A stretch of 64,000 bases of DNA. It comes from Clarkia xantiana subsp. parviflora. Its lineage: Eukaryota; Streptophyta; Magnoliopsida; Myrtales; Onagraceae. Both the position numbers and the translations under genes were made by a program. The stretch lies in contig JAPTYO010000005.1 in assembly GCA_036873135.1 (NCBI GenBank), positions 17,442,666 to 17,506,665 on the forward strand, written 5' to 3'. Position 1 is the stretch's first letter. Each line of letters opens with the position of its first letter. Shown here piece by piece: positions 45,145 through 55,791 of this stretch. Below the pieces are notes generated by a model. It was not told the DNA's origin and searched no databases. It was given only the letters and a program-made list of their open reading frames with translations.

Positions 45145-46030
45145 TGTTAAGTTATGAGATCTAGGTCAACGGGTTGCTGGCTTTGATCTCACTCCTTACG
45201 GGGGATGTGTGTGATCCGGTCTTCTAGAGTCGCCTTGCCTTTGCCTCTGTCCTTCTTCCTTTCTTTCTTCTCTTCATTTGCCCTGCAAAAGGGGCAGTAC
45301 CAGACACGGAGGGGGGGGGGGTGGTACCTGGTGAACCCTCTCCGATGCCTAAGTCAGAACTATATTTCTAGAGAGATAAAGCTAGAGAGATGTCAGAGCT
45401 AAAATGTCCAAATGGCCAAGATGATCAAATGAGTTGTGAAGGTGGGGTATTTATAGGCAATGGTGTCATTAAGGTGGCTTAATGACATCATTAGCCTTTA
45501 AACACAATTAATTAGCCTTTAAGCATATAATTAAGACCTTAGGATTCGGAGGAGGTAGGCGGAGTGGACCGAGCATAGGTCTCCGAAGGTGGTGTCGGGG
45601 CCCTTGGGGGGGGAGAAATCCGACCCCCAAGGGTAGGGGTTGGGTGAGGGCACCCAACCCCTCCTAGGGAGGGTGGGGTTGGCCAACCCCATCCCTCCTA
45701 GGAGGGATCGGGTCAGCCGACCCGATCTCTCCTAGGAGAGATCGGGTTGGCTGACCCGATCTCTCCTAGGAGAGATCGGGTTGGTCCACCCGATCTCCCC
45801 TAGGGGAGATCGGGTCGGCTGACCCGATCTCCCCTAGGGGAGGTCGGGTGTGGCCACCCAACCTCACCTAGGTGAGTCCTTCACTGTCGGACGGGCGCTT
45901 CGGCCCCGTCCGAGCCGTCGATGTTCTCGCGAAGTGTCCGGGTTGAAGTTTCGATTTGCAATCATAAATGGGACGATAAAAATACAACGGTTCGGAAGTC
46001 AACGGGTTCAAATTGGGCGTATATCCATCA
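45145..46030 (-). repeat. 3' LTR of E5 (family B)
   Basis: 886 bp, TGTTAAGTTATGAG to ATATCCATCA in plus-strand reading. Compared with 54902-55786 I see about six substitutions and a one- to two-base change in a G run. A palindromic array lies at 45671-45876. Confidence 0.94.
45671..45876. repeat. Palindromic array in the family B LTR
   Basis: Two alternating palindromes repeat: one centred on CCTAGG (such as AGATCTCTCCTAGGAGAGAT-like arms) and one centred on GGCTGACC/GGCCAACC. Each neighbouring pair can fold as a hairpin. The array is repeated at 55427-55632 in the other LTR, and a shorter form is in the E4 LTR (22095-22200). Confidence 0.9.
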
Positions 46031-47637
46031 CATGCCCCCGAGTCAACAAATGGCCTAACCCTTGATTGACTCTATTTCAGGATGGTATGATACGCGCAAT
46101 TTGAAACCGGGGTCTTACCTTCTTTGTCTGAATGCTTGCTTACCCTTAGATGCGTGCCTCTGACCCTGCCCCCCTGTCTAATGAGATAGAGGAATTGTAA
46201 ACGTCAGAGTAGCACGGACGTGTGCCTAGGCACGCGTCCGTCTGAGGTGGGAGTAATAAACTTATCTCTGCTACAGGTGTATACTCAAAAAATACAAACT
46301 TGTACCGGGGTGTGATACGAATGCAACTAAGTAACTTACGCTTCCAATTCATGCCGGGATTTCATCTAAGTGAGGAAAAATTAATTTTGGCCAAAATTTT
46401 TCCTAAGTATGGAATACTCCAAAAATAAAACTAACTTGATAATTCCCCTAAGTATGGGAATATACTTAGCTATAGGTGAAAGGGATAAAAAAGATGATCT
46501 TCCCTTGGCCCTTAGATTTTACTTAAGGCTAGATGGATGGTGGTGATTAAAACCCCTAAAAAACCCTATCATCCTTTTAACATAAAAGAGGAGAGTTAGA
46601 GAAATACCTCCAAGAGTCACCATAGCCACCATCTTTCTTTTTTCACTCACCCTTGGAGAGCAAGGCAAGTTGGAGAGCACCCCCAAGGTTAGGGCCGGCC
46701 AAAATTCCGGTGAGCACCCGAAATTCCGGCCAGCATTTTGATCGGGACGGCGACGAGGAGACAGCCCGGCCGGAGACGAGGGCTCGATTCCAGGCGGGCA
46801 GCGGCTGCTGGCGGCGTCGGGCACGGCGGAGGCGATTGGCGGAACAGCGGCGTCGGGAGGCTTCGACGGTGAGCTCCTCTCCGGCGACGGCAGCTTTGAA
46901 CCCAGCCGGGATTATCGACGGCGGGACCAGGCAGCTCCGGCGAGGTCTAGGGCGGATTCCGACGACGGAGGGGCAGCCGGGAACGACTCCGGCGACGACG
47001 GGATTGGGGCTCCGGCGAGGGGCTGGTTCCAATCGATTTCGAAATTCGAATTCCGGACCCGTTTATCACATCGGGTCGGGTTTTCCAAAGGTCCGCTCTT
47101 TTCCTTTTCGTTGCCGTACCAAATGTCGATTTTTGAATCGTTGATATTTGATTGCCGATGTTTGATTGCCGATGTTTGATTGCCGATGTTTGATTGCCGA
47201 AATTTGATTGCCGATGTTTGATTAAATGTGGGATTGCCGTAGATAGCCGTTGGTAGTTGTGGGTTTTGGGAAAAATATTTGCCGGTCGTCCGGATATGGT
47301 TTCTTGTCTGATTGGGTTATCCCGATCTTGAATTTGATGTCGTGTCGCCGTTGGTGTATTAATCCTTGTTGGAGGGTATAATGGTAATTTTTTCAAAACC
47401 CGACCTTAGGCTTGGATAAAATTATCTGACTTGGTCGTTGTAGTGTTCTTGACCTGTGCTGACTATCTTTGCTGGGTGTCTTTGGATCTTTGATTGTTGT
47501 CGTTGGTCGGGTGTCGGAGTATTTCCGGTTCTTCGGAAATTTTTCTTATCTTGATACTTGTCGTGTCGTGGTAGGTACTATACTCCTGGTGGTGTCCACG
47601 TACGCAGACTCTTCAGATACGCCGTATTCTTCGAAGG
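46031..47637 (-). other. PPT, 3' untranslated region and antisense promoter side of E5
   Basis: On the minus strand GTTGACTCGGGGGCATG (46047-46031) precedes the 3' LTR and is the likely polypurine tract. The rest has no gene. A 14-bp minisatellite (GATTGCCGATGTTT, about six copies) lies at 47142-47225; E4 has a related run at about 63735-63800. A GC-rich stretch (46680-47040) with accidental open frames lies between. Confidence 0.6.
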
Positions 47638-50034
47638 ATGAGTGAGTTCCTCTTTCTCTTTCTTTCCGGTCGCGTTATTTCCTTTTCTATTGCTAGCTTA
47701 GTACCGTGGCCTTCATTGGGGTGTTAGTCGAAATTTGATTTGTGCTTTGGGGTTTCCTGCTACCTTTGCCTTAGGTCTTGCTATCCTGTCAGAGAACCTT
47801 CTCACTAGGGCCGATTACAACGAACATGTCACTCTAGGAAATATCTGTCCCCTAGATGAACCTCTGTATCCTTTTCTCCCCTCCTTGGGGAACACTCGAG
47901 CGACGGTGACGGAGCCTCCCATAGGGACGGTCGCCGTATACCCTTCTCAGATCCGATTCGGGCTGAGATTGCCTTACTGTGACGAGCTTATAGAGTTGAG
48001 CAGGTTTTTCAGGATTTCTCCTGTGAACCTTGCCCCCAGTGCCCTTCGTGTCTGGGTGGGCTTCCGGGTATTGTGCCATTGGTACTCCTGGAAGTACTCT
48101 CTCACTCTATTCCGATGCTTCTATCGGTTCCAGTACCGGACGAGGGTGGGGTTTGCGAGTTTCGTGACTCGCCATCCGACCTTCAAAGATCCCCGATTCT
48201 CTGATTTCGGGTTGAGTGGGATCGAGTGGGATACCTCCCTCCGTTTCGTGACCCAGAGTGACAATTCGGCTAGTCACTGGGCCAAACACTACTTCTTCAT
48301 TACGGACCGATATGTCACTTGGTCGGTCTTGAATGAAGATCGGTCCGATGGTTGGCCTGCTTTTGGAGAGTTTTCTTCGGATGACTTGAAGACCATGAAG
48401 ATCATTCACGAGAGCAACAGGACCCGGTCTTACTGTCCCGTGTCCTTAGTGACTGAGACGGATCTTTATGAGGCCGGGATCAGTCTGACTCCTGACTCCG
48501 GGGGTTCGGTATGTCACTTGGTCTTTCCATCTTTATTTACCTTCTGCTCTTCCTTTGTAGGTTGGTTTCATGGAAAAACCTATAACGTGCAGGGAGCCCC
48601 TGTTGATCTGAGCAAGAGGAAGGCTCCTTCCAGTTCTGCTTTGAAGAAATCCCCCCTGCCTGGGAAGAAGGGTGGAGCCTCTGGTATGCTTTCTCCTATT
48701 TGCTTCTTTATGGTGTAACTTATGTTTTCCTTAACTTGTTTTTCTTACCTTGCTAGGGCGCTCCCCCTTGGTGACTGAGAGGGTCGTCTCCGTTGGCAGA
48801 GATTCTGGACCTTCCAAGTCCAAACCGCGGAGGTCTGATTCTGAGGCCGGGGCCTCGGCTGCTAAGAGAAAGAAGTCTGTAGATCCTGCTTCGCCTACTG
48901 CTTGTCCTCCGACCCTACCTCGTGATAAGGAGATGGTGGTCGAAGAGGTGCCTTCCCTGGCTGACAGAGGGAAGCGACCTGCTGGTGGTGGTTCCCCTGC
49001 CCCCCAGCCGAGGGCACGGTCCTCAGGTATGATCTTTACCTTACTGCTGATCCTTCTATGTTTATGTTATTCTTTGACTTGCTTTGCTTGTGTAGGTGGG
49101 CCTCCGACTTTAAGTCGGAAGGATTTCGCACGGCTCACTGATGAAGATGTTATTGGGTCTGAGTGGACTCCCTTCGCTGGTCTGAAGGAGTTCCACCTCG
49201 ATAGCACCTCCTCTCTGCGGACTCCTGAGGTTGGCGTCCGGGTAATCCGTGGCGCCGTCCCCCCTGGCGATCGTGTTGCTTCGCCCAAGTCTCCTGGGGA
49301 GACTCGGCGCTTTGTTCAGGGGGTACTCTCTCGTTATGCACCTGTGAGTTGTTCCTTGCTTTCCTTTCATTACTTTCATAATGGCTATCTTTCGGTTATT
49401 CACCCTTTGTTTGTATTGTTAGGGTATATCTGACATGGTTAACATGTCCTCGCTCGTGCTCGAGTTATCTGACGAGAGGAAGACCCTTGAGGACAGCCAG
49501 GTCTCTCTCAAGGCGGAGGTCGCTACTGCTGCCGAGAAGGCGCGTATATCTGATTTGAGGTTGCAGGAGCTCCAGAGCCAGGTGTCCTTGCTTGAAGCCA
49601 CTGTGGGCAGTTTGCGTCGGGAAGCTGAGGTTGCCGCATCGCTCCACTCTGAGGAGCTGCAGAAGTTGGAGACTAAGTGTCGGGCGGAGGAGAGGGCTAT
49701 CGCGGTATCTGAGTACAAGGCCTCCTCTGCCTTCACCGCTGATTATAGCACGCGTCTCACCCAGGAGATGAACCAGTTCGGCGAGTATCTGGTTGATCAC
49801 ATTTACCGGATTGATCCTCAGTTCCCGTTTGGTGACCTTGGTGACTTTGGGCCATATGCCACTGGCTACGCGACTGTTCTGATGGGTCAGGCCGCTGTCG
49901 CAGACGAGGCTGCCCCAGCCCAGGTGGATGCTACACCTGTCGAGATTGGTACCTCAGACTCCTCTTCCTCATCTATTTCCGCTGGAGGTTCAGCTTCAGG
50001 GGGTGAGGGTGACTCCCCTGAAGGTTCTGGCTGA
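47638..50034 (+). CDS. Spliced antisense-ORF protein of family B (E5)
   Basis: The homologous gene begins at ATGAGTGA (47638-47645). With the acceptor TTAG at 47727 this gives a start MSD, close to family A, although the donor GTGAGT at 47642 looks better and would need another join. Exon 2 (from 47728 to about 48505) holds the conserved half (GLRLPYC, APSALRVWVGF, SLTLFRCFYRF), which aligns with families A and C. Further intron signals are GTATGTC to TTTGTAG (48508-48560), GTATGC to TTGCTAG (about 48684-48756), GTATGAT to TGTGTAG (49027-49096) and GTGAGT to TTGTTAG (49343-49422). The last exon to TGA 50034 is probably coiled coil. Family B thus has more exons than A and C. Exact joins are uncertain. 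Function unknown. Confidence 0.65.
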
Positions 50035-50459
50035 TGTGTTTATCTCATGCTATCCTTGTATATATAACTGCACTCCTTCTCCCCTTCTATGGGTTGAGTG
50101 TCTTTTGAGATTGTTATGGTGTTTGTTGTTACTTTCCTTTGCCGCATTGTGTTGTTGACTACGTGGTTCATTTGCCTTTATATTAGTGCTTCTCATGCTT
50201 TTGTTTATATCTCTTCTCATGATGCCTCCCTATGCCTTGTGTATGGCTCTTTGGGTATGGACCCTTCCCTTGATATATTTCCTTTACTTATCCTTCTTTC
50301 GTGGTTTCCTTCATGTCATACCTGTCACTTCATAAAGAAAAAACATTACTTGTTCTTCACATTACTTTACTTAGAAATTTCTTTCTCATGGTATCCTTCT
50401 AAGCATGGTATCCTTCTAAACATGGTATGATGATCTCTTCTGATACCCCTTACACGGTA

Positions 50460-51310
50460 TACGTTGTACTGTTAGACCAAAGATACGCTCTTGGTGGGCG
50501 TCGAAATCTGTTCACGAGACAGGCTCTCGGACGGCACTTAACGTTTCGCAGGATAGGCTCCCGGAGGGCACAGGTTAGTCCACCAATACAATACCTTCTT
50601 GACGGGTGTCAAACTGTTCACGAGACAGGCTCTCGGACGGCACTTAACGTTTCACAGGATAGGCTCCCGGAGGGCACAGGTTAGTCCACCGATACCTTCT
50701 TGACGGGTGTCAAACTGTTCACGAGACAGGCTCTCGGACGGCACTTAACGTTTCACAGGATAGGCTCCCGGAGGGCTCAGGTTAGACCAAAGATACGCTC
50801 CTGGTGGGCGTCGAACTGGTAGTTTGAAATCTACCTCAAGATACGCTCTTGGGGGCGTCGAACTGGTAGTGTTTTTTCTACCTCAAGATACGCTCTTAGG
50901 GGCGTCGAATCTGGTGGGTTGCAAATCCACCTCAAGATACGCTCCTGGGGGCGTCGAATTCGTAGTTTTTGGAAACCACTCTCAAGATACGCTCTTGGTG
51001 CGTCGAAGTCGTAGTGTAATAACTACTCTCAAGATACGCTCTTGGGGGCGTCGAATGTTGTAGTATGAACACTACTCTCAAGATACGCTCTTGGCGGCGT
51101 CGAAGTTCGTAGTTTTTGGAAACCACTCTCAAGATACGCTCTTGGTGCGTCGAGGGTCGTAGTATGAACACTACTCTCAAGATACGCTCTTGGGGGCGTC
51201 GAATGTCGTAGTACGAAGACTACTCTCAAGATACGCTCTTGGGGGCGTCGAATGTCGTAGTACGAAGACTACTCTCAAGATACGCTCTTGGGGGCGTCGA
51301 AGGTTGTTGA
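50460..51310. repeat. Tandem repeats of E5
   Basis: Inverted relative to E4: 103-bp-type units (GAGGGCACAGGTTAG, 50470-50820), then 46-52-bp units on ATACGCTCTTGGGGGCGTCG (50825-51310). They lie between the antisense gene end and the gag gene end. Confidence 0.9.
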
Positions 51311-51565
51311 CTTGAAGTCATATCTGTGTAAGGATAACTTGGTGATTGTAACATCACATTCACTGGTAAATACTTTTGAATAACTACTACTCTCTTAGGA
51401 GCATTCATGTTTTTGTACACTCGGGATGCCTTGGTGCACCAAGACATCCTTTGTAGGAAATCAAAGATAGTTGTAGAGTTGGAGTAACTTCGTGAGTTCT
51501 CCTTCTCAAGAGTTGTTTTTTGAAAAGCTTGTAAAGCTAAAATATGCAGAATGCTAGATATGAAA

Positions 51566-54500
51566 CTAAGGATATGGGGTGGTCACTGTGTCTGTTGCCA
51601 CGTACTCTTTGAAGCTTCCATTGTAGATCATTTCTTCCACTTCCACCTTCAAGACCATGCAGTTGTTGGTTCGATGCCCCCAGGTCCCGTGGTACTCACA
51701 CCAACCCTGTGCATCCTTACCAAGGAAGGCCTTGCCTTCTTCCCTGTATGCTGGCAGCTCTTGCTTGAGGCGCTTGTGGAAGATTTCTTCTATGCTGAGT
51801 GTGAGAGGTGTGAATGTGAAATTGACACCTCCTCCCAATGTGTCTGCTTCTCTTCCTTTCTCTGGAACTTCATCCAACTGTTCCACTTCTTGTTCCAATG
51901 CCCTATCCAGCCTTGTCTTGAGCTCTCTCATTGTGCTCGTCATAACCATCTCATAGAGCCCTCCATAGGCCTCGAATGAGCTTGGATGCATGTTTCTGAT
52001 GAATGCTCTGACTGCTTCTCCCCTTGTGATGCCCATGTTGGCACCATAATCAAAGAATCTCTGGAAATAACTTGATATAGACTCCTGCGGCATTTGCTTG
52101 ATATCATCTATGTAGCGAAAGCCCCTTAGGATGGAGTCCCTTGTCCTGCTCCCTATCATGGTGTCTGGCTGCCAAGGTATGGATGTCACCTTCACAGCCT
52201 TGACCCTGTGTCTCCTTGTAGGCACTGTTTGAAAAAACTGCCTGCTCAGGCGGAGTATCACTCCACTCCTCCTCCTTCCTTGCCTTTGTCTCCCTCCCCT
52301 CTTTCTTCTTTCCTGGTTGGCTCCTGCCATGACCATAGCCACTGTATCTGTCCTGTGTGATCCATGTCTCATTGAATTGACATAGCATTGTCTTGCAGTG
52401 CGTTGATCACCCAGGACCTCTCCAACTCCGTTCTCCGTAATGTACTTCATCTTCTGATGAACAGTGGATGGCACTATTTCATATGGATTTATGGTTGTCC
52501 TTCCTAGGATCCCATTGTAGGCTCCCAGGCTTTCAACCACCAAGAAATTGACATTCACCTTCAGCTGGGTCCATCCTTGGCCCATGGTCACTGGCAATGT
52601 TATCATCCCCAGGGGGTAACTTGTTGCCCCTGAGAAGCCAACTAGAGGGAAGTTGACCGGATTGATGTCTGCTTTGGTTTTCCCTATCTCTTCCAACACT
52701 CTCAGGCTTAGGAGGTCAGCTGAGCTGCCCCCATCCACCAAAATTCTCTTTACATCAAAATTATCAATATCTAAAGTAATAACTAGAGCATCGTCGTGTG
52801 GAAAGACGATGTGGCTTTTGTCCTTCTCCGAGAACTCTATCTTCACTTCTTCTCCTTCTCTTGGCCTTTTTCTCCACCTTGGCACTGAGCTTAGCTTGGA
52901 TGCATAGACCTCTCTTGCATTAGCAGTTGGGCCTCCTGATGCTGCTCCTCCATGTATCATATTGATGACTCCTCTTTTGTTGGGTGGAGGGTTATATTCT
53001 ATCTTTTCCTTGCCCTTGTCCTTCTGTGGTGGCCCCAGCTGCATACTATTGCCCCCATGGTCTACAAACTGCTTCAGTTCTCCCCTCTGGACGATGTTGT
53101 TTATGCTTAGCTTTAAGCTAAAGCATTCATTTGTGTCGTGACCATAAGCCTCGTGGTTGTCACACCATCTATCCTTGTGATTTCCTACCATTGGGGCTCT
53201 CCACCTTGCAGGGGGTGACCATAGCTTTTGGTTCCGCATCTCTCTGAGTACGGTGGCTGGAGTGGCGTTCAGTGGGATGAACTTAATGACATTGATTTCT
53301 CTAGCCTTTAAGGGTTCACCCATTTGGTTTCTTTGCTGTGGGGGACGCCACTCTTGTTGTCTTGCATGCTGCGGCGGACGCCACTCTTGTTGCCTTGCTT
53401 GCTGCGGTGCCTGGGGTGGCTTTCCTTTGTTTGGCCTTTGAGTATCCTCCTTGGCTGCCTGAATTTTGGCCTTCTTGCTTGCCCTGTGCCTCTCAAGGTC
53501 AATATGCGTTTTAACTCTCCCTGCAAGCTCCTCCAAGGTACTTGCTGGCTTTTTGGCCATCTTTTCAGCCAATGTTGACCCAAAGCGACCTAAGTTTCTG
53601 ATAAAGGCTCGGATTATCTCCCCTTCAGTGATGTCTCCCTGGATGTCTGCAATATTCTGGTTGAACCTGGTATAGTAGCTGGCCAGGGATTCATCATATT
53701 CTTGTTTCACGTCATCAATGGAGCCTGTTCCCTTGAGGAGTTTCCTCTCCCCTAGCTATCTCTGCAGAAACTTAGCTTTTAGCTGCTCCCATGAGTGGAT
53801 ACTCTCGGAGGGCAGGCTGAAGAACCAATGTGAGGCCACCCCTGATAGGGTGTTTGGGAAAAGGAGTGCTTTGTATCTTTCCTCAGTGGTCCTCCCGAAT
53901 AGGGAGGCCTCGTGCTGCTGGATATGTTCTAGGGGGTCTCCTTTCCCGTTATACTTTGCAATTTGCACTGTGTGCAGGGAGTCTGGCACTCTGTTCATCT
54001 CCAGTTCTCTTGTGAAAGGATGGTTCGTCTTGTCACTTAGGCAGTGCAGGCTGGGTTTCTTTGACTCATTCAGTTTCCGGGTTATCATGGCTTCTATCTC
54101 CTCCGGGGTGATCATCACCTGTGCCGGAGTATAACCCCTCTGATACCCATTGTAGTTGTAGACTGGGCTTACTGGGTTCCCTTGTCCCTGCTGGTATGGA
54201 CTGTAGGTGTACCCTTGATACGCCTGCTGGGGTGCTTCATAGAAGTTCTGCCTCCTTGGAGGTCTTGCTTGTCTTTCCTCTCCCAGCGGGGTGTAAGCCC
54301 TGTTGCTCTGCTGTTGCCTAGGAGGCACAAATTCTTGCCTTCCCTCTGGGGGTGGCTCTTGGTAATACCTTCTCTGTTCCTCTCGCTGCCCTGCTCTAGG
54401 GTGCGAGTAATGCTCTTCTGTTGGGATCTGCTCCTCCTCATGAGCTTCAGTGTAAGTCCCTTGGGTGTATGCCGGGGCCCTTGCGTATGCTGTGTGGGCG

Positions 54501-54850
54501 CGGTTGCCATCTCTTTGTGCCGGCATCCCGTAGGGGTACCCTTGGGGCTGCTCCTCATAATAATATCCTTCAGGGGGTGCCGTGTTCTGGGAAGGCACTC
54601 CCTGTTGTCCTCTTTCTCTCTGTGGCCTTCTTGCCCGGGGGGTGGAGGCTGTGGAGGACTCAGCCCCAGCTGGGCGTGAGGGTCCTCCCTCCTGGTTGTT
54701 CTGTTGCTGAGGAGGTTGTGGTATGTCTTGGGGCTCTGGATGCATTGGCTGCTTCCCAGGGTTAGGCCGCCTCCCTGGAGGTATGGGTTCTCTTCTCCGC
54801 CCATTGCCCCCAGGTGGGTGTTGGGGCCTGGACACCCTACTGTTTGTCAT
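51566..54850 (-). pseudogene. Gag-protease-Gag' polyprotein, family B (E5, one stop)
   Basis: One frame of 1,095 codons from ATG 54850 to the stop at 51566, broken only by TAG at 53758-53756 (Tyr in E4). Approximate residues: Pro/Gln-rich N-terminus 1-200; capsid 250-455; first knuckle CDNHEAYGHDTNEC 563-576; MIHGG linker near 631; protease DGGSS 706; basic linker about 840-885; second capsid half 914-988; second knuckle CEYHGTWGHRTNNC 1051-1064; end TPYP. The second half repeats features of the first: IDDVKQ...ES..SYY.RF...EIIRAFIRN against IDDIKQ...ES..SYFQRF...EAVRAFIRN, followed again by a CX2HX3GHX4C knuckle and a LK.FV-like tail. RT, RNase H and integrase are missing. E4 has the same arrangement. 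Confidence 0.93.
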
Positions 54851-54881
54851 AGCTCGTGTGATAGCCAGGCTTTCTGCTCGA

Positions 54882-54900
54882 AGCCTACAGACGGCGCCAA
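54882..54900 (-). other. Primer binding site of E5
   Basis: TTGGCGCCGTCTGTAGGCT on the minus strand, one base (54901) from the LTR, as in E4. Confidence 0.75.
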
Positions 54901-54901
54901 G

Positions 54902-55786
54902 TGTTAAGTTATGAGATCTAGGTCAACGGGTTGCTGGCTTTGATCTCACTCCTTACGGGGGATGTGTGTGATCCGGTCTTCTAGAGTCGCCTTGCCTTTG
55001 CCTCTGTCCTTCTTCCTTTCTTTCTTCTCTTCCTTTGCCCTGCAAAAGGGGCAGTACCAGACACGGAGGGGGGGGGGTGGTGCCTGGTGAACCCTCTCCG
55101 ATGCCTAAGTCAGAACTATATTTCTAGAGAGATAAAGCTAGAGAGATGTCAGAGCTAAAATGTCCAAATGGCCAAGATGATCAAATGAGTTGTGAAGGTG
55201 GGGTATTTATAGGCAATGGTGTCATTAAGGTGGCTTAATGACATCATTAGCCTTTAAACACAATTAATTAGCCTTTAAGCATATAATTAAGACCTTAGGA
55301 TTCGGAGGAGGTAGGCGGAGTGGACCGAGCATAGGTCTCCGAAGGTGGTGTCGGGGCCCTTGGGGGGGGAGAAATCCGACCCCCAAGGGTAGCGGTTGGG
55401 TGAGGGCACCCAACCCCTCCTAGGGAGGGTGGGGTTGGCCAACCCCATCCCTCCTAGGAGGGATCGGGTCAGCCGACCCGATCTCTCCTAGGAGAGATCG
55501 GGTTGGCCAACCCGATCTCTCCTAGGAGAGATTGGGTTGGTCCACCCGATCTCCCCTAGGGGAGATCGGGTCGGCTGACCCGATCTCCCCTAGGGGAGGT
55601 CGGGTGTGGCCACCCAACCTCACCTAGGTGAGTCCTTCACTGTCGGACGGGCGCTTCGGCCCCGTCCGAGCCGTCGATGTTCTCGCGAAGTGTCCGGGTT
55701 GAAGTTTCGATTTGCAATCATAAATGGGACGATAAAAATACAACGGTTCGGAAGTCAACGGGTTCAAATTGGGCGTATATCCATCA
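54902..55786 (-). repeat. 5' LTR of E5
   Basis: 885 bp, pairs with 45145-46030. On the minus strand a TATA box (TATAAATACC near 55210) precedes the R/U5 block. It is followed on the right by the CAATG duplication. Confidence 0.94.
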
Positions 55787-55791
55787 CAATG

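Larger units (their letters stand above)
45145..55786 (-). mobile_element. E5: complete family B non-autonomous LTR retrotransposon inside E6 pol
   Basis: 10.6 kb, flanked by exact CAATG at 45140-45144 and 55787-55791. Removing it rejoins the aRH reading of E6 (RYA then LALTF). On the minus strand: LTR 54902-55786, PBS, Gag-PR-Gag' (54850-51566), tandem repeats, antisense gene (plus strand, 47638-50034), PPT, LTR 45145-46030. There is no RT, RNase H or integrase. The gap between the gag end and the antisense gene is only about 1.5 kb and consists mostly of repeats, so pol is absent rather than hidden. Confidence 0.96.

Noticed and set aside
46653..47144. A 160-residue open frame in the 3' region of E5
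   Set aside because: GC-rich, Arg-rich and low in complexity; the matching E4 region beyond 63330 does not keep a comparable frame.
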